Below, piece after piece: positions 13,187 through 17,526 of a stretch of 17,526 nt of DNA. The stretch is taken from NCBI GenBank assembly GCA_040901795.1, contig JBBDYH010000119.1:1-17526 (forward strand), read 5' to 3'. The DNA is from JBBDYH01 sp040901795. Lineage in GTDB: Bacteria > Planctomycetota > Planctomycetia > Pirellulales > JALHPA01. Below the pieces are notes generated by a model, which made no database searches, had not been told where the DNA came from, and saw only the letters and a list, made by a program, of their open reading frames with translations. The first letter of the stretch is position 1. The number at the start of each line of letters is the position of its first letter. A program made the translations under genes and the position numbers.

Positions 13187-13936
13187 TTACGCCACGAGCT
13201 TGAGCGCGGGCGCTTCGACGCCGGTGATGCCGGTGACGAACTCTTCAAAGATCCGCACATCCAAGGCCGATGCGCTATCGGCTTCCGGATGGAATTGAGT
13301 GCCCATTGCGAACCAATCGTCGCGGACACTTTCAATCGCTTCCACGACCCCATCGGGGCAGCGGGCCGCGACGATGAAGCCCGGCGCAATCGCGTCGCAG
13401 GCCATGTGATGCATGCTGTTCACGCGAATTTCGCCTTCGCCATACACGCGTTCCATGATGGTGCCCGGCGTCACTTCCAGCCCGTGGCGATGGGCCGAGT
13501 CGAGCGGGTCCTTGTGCGGCAGGGACTTGGGCATGTCCTCGGGAATGTGGAGGAACAGGTTCCCTCCCTGCGAGACATTGAGCAACTGCATGCCCACACC
13601 GATCGCGAACAGCGGCATCCGGCGCTCGGCGACGAGACGAACCAGCATTCGATCGAAGTCTTCGCGGCGGCTGTCCATCGTCCGCACGGTGGGATGCAGC
13701 ATGAAGCCGTCGCGGCGAGGATCAAGATCGGCCCCGCCGACCATCACCACGCCGTCCAGCACGTCCAGCATCCGCTCGAGGTCCTCTTCGTCCTCCACCG
13801 GCGGCAGAATGACTGGGATGCCTCCGGCGGCGACAATCGAGTCGTGGTAGCCCGCGGAAACAAATGTGAACGCGGGTGAATCCTTCTTCCCCGCACGGTA
13901 ATCCGCATTCAATCCGATTAAAGGCTTTCTCTGCAT
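13187..13936 (-). CDS. Class I glutamine amidotransferase/peptidase C26-like protein lacking the catalytic Cys
   Basis: PuuD-like gamma-glutamyl hydrolase fold (249 aa), cytosolic. Family marks include MVGGADLDP (65-73, PuuD GGxDxxP), the nucleophile elbow region, NSMHH (173-177) and QFHPE (214-218) with His216 and Glu218 of the triad. The elbow reads AIGVGMQLLN where active members have GICRGMQLLN: Gly113 occupies the Cys position and Val the next. The DNA codon is GGT within clean coding sequence, so this is not a frameshift effect. The protein is probably not a hydrolase by the usual mechanism; it may bind a glutamyl ligand or regulate. The start is clear: GGGAGGG lies 5-6 nt before the ATG at 13936. 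It is divergent from the OleA-like gene, with 461 bp between them. Confidence 0.88.
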   Translation of the reverse strand: MQRKPLIGLNADYRAGKKDSPAFTFVSAGYHDSIVAAGGIPVILPPVEDEEDLERMLDVLDGVVMVGGADLDPRRDGFMLHPTVRTMDSRREDFDRMLVRLVAERRMPLFAIGVGMQLLNVSQGGNLFLHIPEDMPKSLPHKDPLDSAHRHGLEVTPGTIMERVYGEGEIRVNSMHHMACDAIAPGFIVAARCPDGVVEAIESVRDDWFAMGTQFHPEADSASALDVRIFEEFVTGITGVEAPALKLVA

Positions 13937-14397
13937 GGAATCCCTCCCTTTTCTGGACACGTCCTGTGTCCGCTGGTGAAACGTGCTGCGGCGTACTACA
14001 CGTGCGCGGTTGATTGAAGGTGCGTCGCCATCACCTGGCACACACCGCTGGATCTCCCTATCCTTTTGTTCAGAGGCTCAACCATCCCTGGAGGCCTGTC
14101 GCGCGGCCGCGAGTCACGAGGCCGCAACATGGTGGCAGAGTCTAAAGTGCTTTTTGAGATTAGCAAGGTTAGCCGCCGATTTTGTGTTTGGGTTGCATGC
14201 TGTCACTAGATAGTGTGCTAGCAATCTGTGGCTGATACCGCAGTCAGTGTTGATCTCCACAGCGATTTCCTCTAATCGGCGAAGGGTTCGGCTCTCTTCA
14301 GGTCGCCGACGTTCGGGTTTACGGCGCGCCGGTGTAGGGGTATGTTAAAGTTTGTTTCTTCTTTTGCCATTTGCACTTGCGCCGACGATCTGCTGCC
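13937..14397. other. Divergent intergenic region without a gene
   Basis: This 461-bp stretch separates the amidotransferase-like gene from the OleA-like gene. I find no credible coding sequence or tRNA. It holds GGACAC/GTGTCC (13955-13971, 5-nt loop) just upstream of the amidotransferase ribosome site. Two adjacent small palindromes follow, CACTAGATAGTG (14204-14215) and TGCTAGCA (14216-14223), which could be an operator. A weak promoter candidate lies at 14318-14346. Confidence 0.6.
14318..14346 (+). promoter_or_regulatory. Weak promoter candidate for the OleA-like gene
   Basis: TTTACG (4 of 6 to TTGACA), 17 bp, then TATGTT (4 of 6 to TATAAT). Transcription would begin near 14353, giving a leader of about 45 nt to the GTG at 14398. 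A match of this quality is expected often by chance. Confidence 0.25.
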
Positions 14398-15456
14398 GTG
14401 TTTCGCTATCAAAACGTTTTTCTGGAGGCCTTTGGCTACACGCTGCCGGAGGAAATCGTCTCGTCCGCCGAGATCGAACACCGCCTTGCACCGCTCTACC
14501 AGCGGCTGCGGCTGCCGCAGGGACGACTGGAGTTGATGAGTGGCATTCGCGAGCGGCGCTTCTGGCCGGTTGACGCACTGCCGAGCGAAAAGAGCATTGA
14601 GAGCGGCGAGCGCGCGATCCAGCGCGCGGGCCTCGATCCGAAGCTGATCGGAGCCTTGGTTCATGGTTCTGTTTGCCGCGACCATTTGGAGCCGGCAACG
14701 GCGTGTCGCGTTCATCACGCACTGGAGTTGCCGCGCGGTTGCCTGATTTACGACGTCTCGAACGCCTGTCTCGGCTTGCTCAACGGGATGGTTCAAGTCG
14801 CCAACATGATTGAGCTGGGGCAGGTTCGCGCAGGTCTGGTCGTGGGGAGCGAAGGGAGCCGGCAACTCGTCGAAACAACCATCGACCAGCTCAATGGCGA
14901 TGTGTCGTTGTCGCGCGACGACGTCAAGCGGGCCGTGGCTTCGCTGACGATTGGTTCGGCGAGCTGCGCGGTATTGCTCGCGCATCGCGACATCAGCCGC
15001 GCGCGGCATCGCCTGCTCGGCGGCGTGACGCGGGCGAACAGCGCCTTTTACGGACTCTGTCAGAGCGGCGCGGACGAAGCGGTGGCCGCAGGAATGCAAC
15101 CGCTGATGAACACCGACTCCGAACGGCTGATGCACGAGGGGATCGCCGTCGGCGCCGAGGCGTTCGATGGCTTTCTCACGGCGCTGGGCTGGCGTGCCGA
15201 TCGCATTGACCAGACGTTCTGTCACCAAGTCGGCGTGGCGCACCGCAAGTTGATGCTTGAGCGCCTCGGGCTGGACGCGGCACGTGACTTCAGCACGGTC
15301 GAGTGGCTAGGCAATACCGGCTCGGTGGCGCTGCCGATCACGATGGCGCTGGGCGTCGAAGCCGGGCGGGTAAAATCGGGCGACAAGATCGCCATGCTGG
15401 GCATCGGTTCGGGAATCAACGTGGTGATGCTGGCGGTGGAGTGGGGTAGTGTTGAT
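14398..15456 (+). CDS. 3-oxoacyl-ACP synthase III-family thiolase, OleA-like
   Basis: Condensing enzyme of the thiolase/KAS III fold (353 aa from the GTG at 14398; stop codon at 15457-15459). The triad is complete: Cys124 in SNACLG, His276 in CHQVG, Asn306 in GNTGS. The segment RDHLEPATA (Glu98) matches the LEPSTA stretch that carries the distinctive catalytic Glu of OleA, and IGSGIN near the C-terminus also fits. OleA joins two acyl-CoAs head to head into a beta-keto acid, the first step of long-chain olefin synthesis known in planctomycetes. OleB, OleC and OleD are not in this window; the next gene is a Uma2 protein. A TTG at 14371 would add nine basic residues but is less likely, since relatives begin near FRYQNV. 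No clear ribosome site is visible. A standard FabH-like role remains possible. Confidence 0.85.
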
Positions 15457-15471
15457 TGAAAACAACCAGAT

Positions 15472-15501
15472 TTGACAGAAAGAACCCCGCCTGCCGACAA
15501 T
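15472..15501 (+). promoter_or_regulatory. Promoter candidate for the Uma2 gene
   Basis: A perfect TTGACA (15472-15477), 18 bp, then GACAAT (15496-15501, 4 of 6 to TATAAT), starting 13 bp after the OleA-like stop. It would let the Uma2 gene be transcribed independently, with a leader of about 40 nt. Consensus match only. Confidence 0.3.
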
Positions 15502-15548
15502 GGACATTGATTTAACTAAGTGGGAGACGGTTCTGGAAAGGGGTTTCT

Positions 15549-16160
15549 ATGGCTACGATGGACGAATTCGCGTTAGCTCTATTCGAAACGCCGCGATTTC
15601 CCGTGCGTCGCTTTACGGTTGAGGAATATCAAAAGCTCGGCGAGATCGGATTGCTAACCGAAGATGATCACGTCGAGCTCATCGAAGGTTGGATCGTACC
15701 GAAGATGAACCGTAATCCCCCTCACGATGCGACCATCGAAATCATTCAAGACTGGCTGGTCGGGGTACTGCCAAAAGGTTGGCGACATCGCGTCCAGAGT
15801 GGTATGGTGACACGCGATAGCCAGCCTGAACCTGATATCGTTGTCGTACGTGGCGATCCGCGTGAACGTCGAAACCGCCATCCGAATCCTAACGATCTGG
15901 CGCTAGTGATTGAAGTCGCGGATTCATCGTTGCTGTTCGATCGAGACGACAAGGCCAGACTATATGCCCGTGAGCGCGTGCCGTGTTATTGGATCGTGAA
16001 CCTGATTGATAAGCAGATCGAGGTGCTGACCGACCCGACCGGCCCGCGCCGAAAACCCGTCTTTCACAAGCAAGAGATCTTTCAGTTTGACGACGAGGTC
16101 TCGTTAATGATCGAAGGCAAGTTCGTCGCTCGCGCGCCAGTTGCTAGCCTGCTCGTGTGA
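15549..16160 (+). CDS. Uma2-family putative endonuclease (DUF820)
   Basis: A 203-aa member of the Uma2/DUF820 family with a PD-(D/E)XK nuclease-like fold. The N-terminal FTVEEYQKL and DDHVELIEGWIV, then PEPDIVVV (Asp96), LVIEVADSS (Glu122), a downstream Lys135 in DDKARLYA and CYWIVNL are the family hallmarks and give a complete set of putative active-site residues. AAAGGGG lies 6 nt before the ATG at 15549. Family copies are very numerous in planctomycetes and cyanobacteria and are often linked to mobility; the cellular role is not established. It stands on the plus strand and ends 8 bp from the convergent FabI-like gene. It sits where an oleB gene might be expected, suggesting an insertion or rearrangement. 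Confidence 0.92.
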   Translation: MATMDEFALALFETPRFPVRRFTVEEYQKLGEIGLLTEDDHVELIEGWIVPKMNRNPPHDATIEIIQDWLVGVLPKGWRHRVQSGMVTRDSQPEPDIVVVRGDPRERRNRHPNPNDLALVIEVADSSLLFDRDDKARLYARERVPCYWIVNLIDKQIEVLTDPTGPRRKPVFHKQEIFQFDDEVSLMIEGKFVARAPVASLLV

Positions 16161-16168
16161 TGGTGCGT

Positions 16169-16975
16169 TCAATCCCGCATCACCCGGCCAATAATCTCTC
16201 GGTCGAAATAGTTGATCGACATTCCGGCGTCGATCACGATCTGTTGCGCGTTGATGCCGCTGGATCTGGGGCTTAGCAGGAACGCGGCGGCATGGGCCAC
16301 TTCGTCGGTCTGCACGGCCCTTTTACGCGGGATCACTTGTTCGGCGTACAGGTACGCATCGATATAGCCGGGGATGCCCGCCGACGCGGATGTTTTCAGC
16401 AGGCTGGGAGCGACGGCGTTGAACCGAACCTCGGAAAACTGGCTGAACGATTTGGCCAGGAACGCCAGCGACGAATCGAGTGCGGCTTTGACCGGCGCCA
16501 TGTAGCCGTAATTCTCGCTGGCCATGCGCGTCGTCGAAATGGAGATCGTGACGACGGAGGCGTCGCGGGCGAGCAAATCTTTCAGCGCGTCTGAGAGTGC
16601 AATCAATGAAAAGCAGGAGATGTCCACAGCACGCAGAAACGCTCGCTTGGGCGTCTGGTGAAATGCTTGGATGCGTCCTTCGTAGTCTGCGAAGGCGATG
16701 GAGTGCACCAGGCCGTGGAAGACGTCATAGCGGGCCGACAGGTCGCGCGCCAACTGCTGAATTTGATCCTCGAACTCGACGTCGCAGGTAAACACATCCG
16801 CATCGCCCACAAGCGGTTGCATCTTGCCGCGCCGCGCAGCATTGCGGACGACGTACACCACCTCCGCGCCGGCATCGATGAGCACGCGACTGGTGTGCCA
16901 AGCGACGCTCTTGCGATTGGCGACGCCTATCACCAGAATTCGCTTGCCTGCAAGTTGAAGGAAATCTGCAGGCAT
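16169..16975 (-). CDS. fabI: Enoyl-ACP reductase-like SDR (FabI family)
   Basis: NAD(P)H-dependent enoyl-ACP reductase of type II fatty acid synthesis (268 aa), cytosolic tetramer. The FabI-type cofactor motif GVANRKSVAWH is at 17-27, HSIAFA is at 91-96, and the catalytic Y-x6-K is Tyr156 and Lys163 (YGYMAPVK), matching Escherichia coli numbering exactly. The residue at 146, Tyr in classical FabI (SYLGAER), is Ile here (SISTTRM). The family call is firm but full reductase activity is less certain; a divergent SDR role in lipid synthesis is the alternative. It starts two bases after the FabZ stop (TAACGATG), so the two are translationally coupled. No separate ribosome site is needed. Ends convergent with the Uma2 gene. 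Confidence 0.88.
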   Translation of the reverse strand: MPADFLQLAGKRILVIGVANRKSVAWHTSRVLIDAGAEVVYVVRNAARRGKMQPLVGDADVFTCDVEFEDQIQQLARDLSARYDVFHGLVHSIAFADYEGRIQAFHQTPKRAFLRAVDISCFSLIALSDALKDLLARDASVVTISISTTRMASENYGYMAPVKAALDSSLAFLAKSFSQFSEVRFNAVAPSLLKTSASAGIPGYIDAYLYAEQVIPRKRAVQTDEVAHAAAFLLSPRSSGINAQQIVIDAGMSINYFDREIIGRVMRD

Positions 16976-16977
16976 CG

Positions 16978-17463
16978 TTAGCTTAGGGCCGGGGCAAGTT
17001 TGCAGGCGAAATCAAAGGTGACCGCGGTATTACCAGCGAGCGTAACCTTGGCTGTCAGGAAAAAAGCGCCGAGCATTTGCTCCACCAGCTCAACGTTCAA
17101 TTCGACGGTGTCGCCTGGTCGCACCATGACTTTGAACTTCACGTTGTTCATCCGCGTAACGACGGGTACACCGCCCTGCTCGTCGGTTAGCTGTTCGGCC
17201 AACAGCACCGCTCCGGCCTGCATGGCCGCTTCGCACAACAGCACGCCGGGCGTCAGCGGAAACTGCGGATAATGGCCACGGTACCAGAACTCGTCGCCGG
17301 TGAATCGCTTGCGGCAAACAATATGCTTGCCGGTTTGCTCAATGATCTCGTCGAGGAGCAAAAACGGCTCGCGGTGAGGGATAGCGGCTTTGATTTGTTC
17401 AAGCGACACGTTTGGAGTGCGGCGACTCGTCGCCGCTTTGGATTTCAGTATGCCTCGATCCAC
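16978..17463 (-). CDS. fabZ: 3-hydroxyacyl-ACP dehydratase (FabZ family)
   Basis: Hot-dog fold dehydratase (161 aa) converting 3-hydroxyacyl-ACP to trans-2-enoyl-ACP, the substrate of the downstream FabI-like enzyme. IPHREPFLLLDEI (28-40) is the FabZ opening motif. GHYPQFPLTPGVLLCEAA carries catalytic His64 and Glu78. VKFKVMVRPGD is the conserved strand that follows. An N-terminal extension of about 20 residues precedes the family core. The start is GTG at 17463, with an in-frame TAA four codons upstream that limits any extension; a GTG at 17409 would give a more standard N-terminus. The 63 bp to the window edge hold no obvious promoter. Confidence 0.92.
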   Translation of the reverse strand: MDRGILKSKAATSRRTPNVSLEQIKAAIPHREPFLLLDEIIEQTGKHIVCRKRFTGDEFWYRGHYPQFPLTPGVLLCEAAMQAGAVLLAEQLTDEQGGVPVVTRMNNVKFKVMVRPGDTVELNVELVEQMLGAFFLTAKVTLAGNTAVTFDFACKLAPALS

Positions 17464-17526
17464 GATGACGACTTAGGGATCCCGAAAGAATAACTTGAAC
17501 AATTCACTTCCGCGGCGAGATGGTGT

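Noticed and set aside
14272..15243. Long minus-strand open frame opposite the OleA-like gene
   Set aside because: The opposite strand encodes a complete thiolase with its triad; this frame has no recognisable domain.

Overview
The window is a 17.5 kb piece of a GC-rich draft genome, almost certainly from a planctomycete (Planctomycetota, probably Pirellulales-like). The signs are a DUF1559 pseudopilin with a C-terminal FGGPHSGG...GDGSV motif, a secreted CxPxR sulfatase, a Uma2-family nuclease, an OleA-like thiolase, a small secreted CxxCH protein, and many short intergenic hairpins of the repeat type I associate with this phylum. A run of 10 Ns flanked by poly-G and poly-C (about 13007-13046) marks a scaffold join, so the sequence is a draft or metagenome assembly. 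Taxonomy is inferred from gene content only.

Layout. (1) 1-3221, minus strand: a lysophospholipid-type acyltransferase, then a MacB/LolD-type ABC ATPase and a MacA/HlyD-type membrane-fusion protein. The matching permease is expected just beyond the left edge, past a 5 x 14 bp tandem repeat. (2) 3222-3941: a repeat-bearing leader and a small exported mono-haem c-type cytochrome-like protein. (3) 4046-11169, plus strand: a compact type II secretion/type IV pilus-like operon. It has one GspE/PilB-type ATPase, three consecutive and divergent GspF-type inner-membrane proteins, two prepilin-like proteins, a short GspK/PilX-like protein and a DUF1559 pseudopilin. ATGA overlaps or near-zero gaps link almost all of them. 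No secretin, GspL/M/C or prepilin peptidase is present. (4) 11193-13017, minus strand: a secreted sulfatase preceded, with an ATGA overlap, by the 3' end of another gene cut off by the assembly gap. (5) 13187-13936, minus strand: a class I glutamine amidotransferase/peptidase C26-like protein lacking the nucleophilic cysteine. (6) 14398-16160, plus strand: an OleA-like 3-oxoacyl-ACP synthase III-family enzyme and a Uma2 protein. (7) 16169-17463, minus strand: a FabZ-like dehydratase and a FabI-like enoyl-ACP reductase in a two-gene operon.

How the parts fit. The pilus-like operon is the main system. The ATPase would power assembly through one or more of the three F-type platform proteins, and the I/J/K-like prepilins could form a tip complex for a DUF1559 filament. 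The right end is lipid-centred (OleA-like, FabZ, FabI), and the left end contributes a further acyltransferase. The most notable oddities are the triplicated GspF with an extra N-terminal membrane hairpin in the third copy, the cysteine-less amidotransferase, the FabI with Ile at the usual first active-site Tyr, and a family of short hairpin repeats whose copies show compensatory stem changes.
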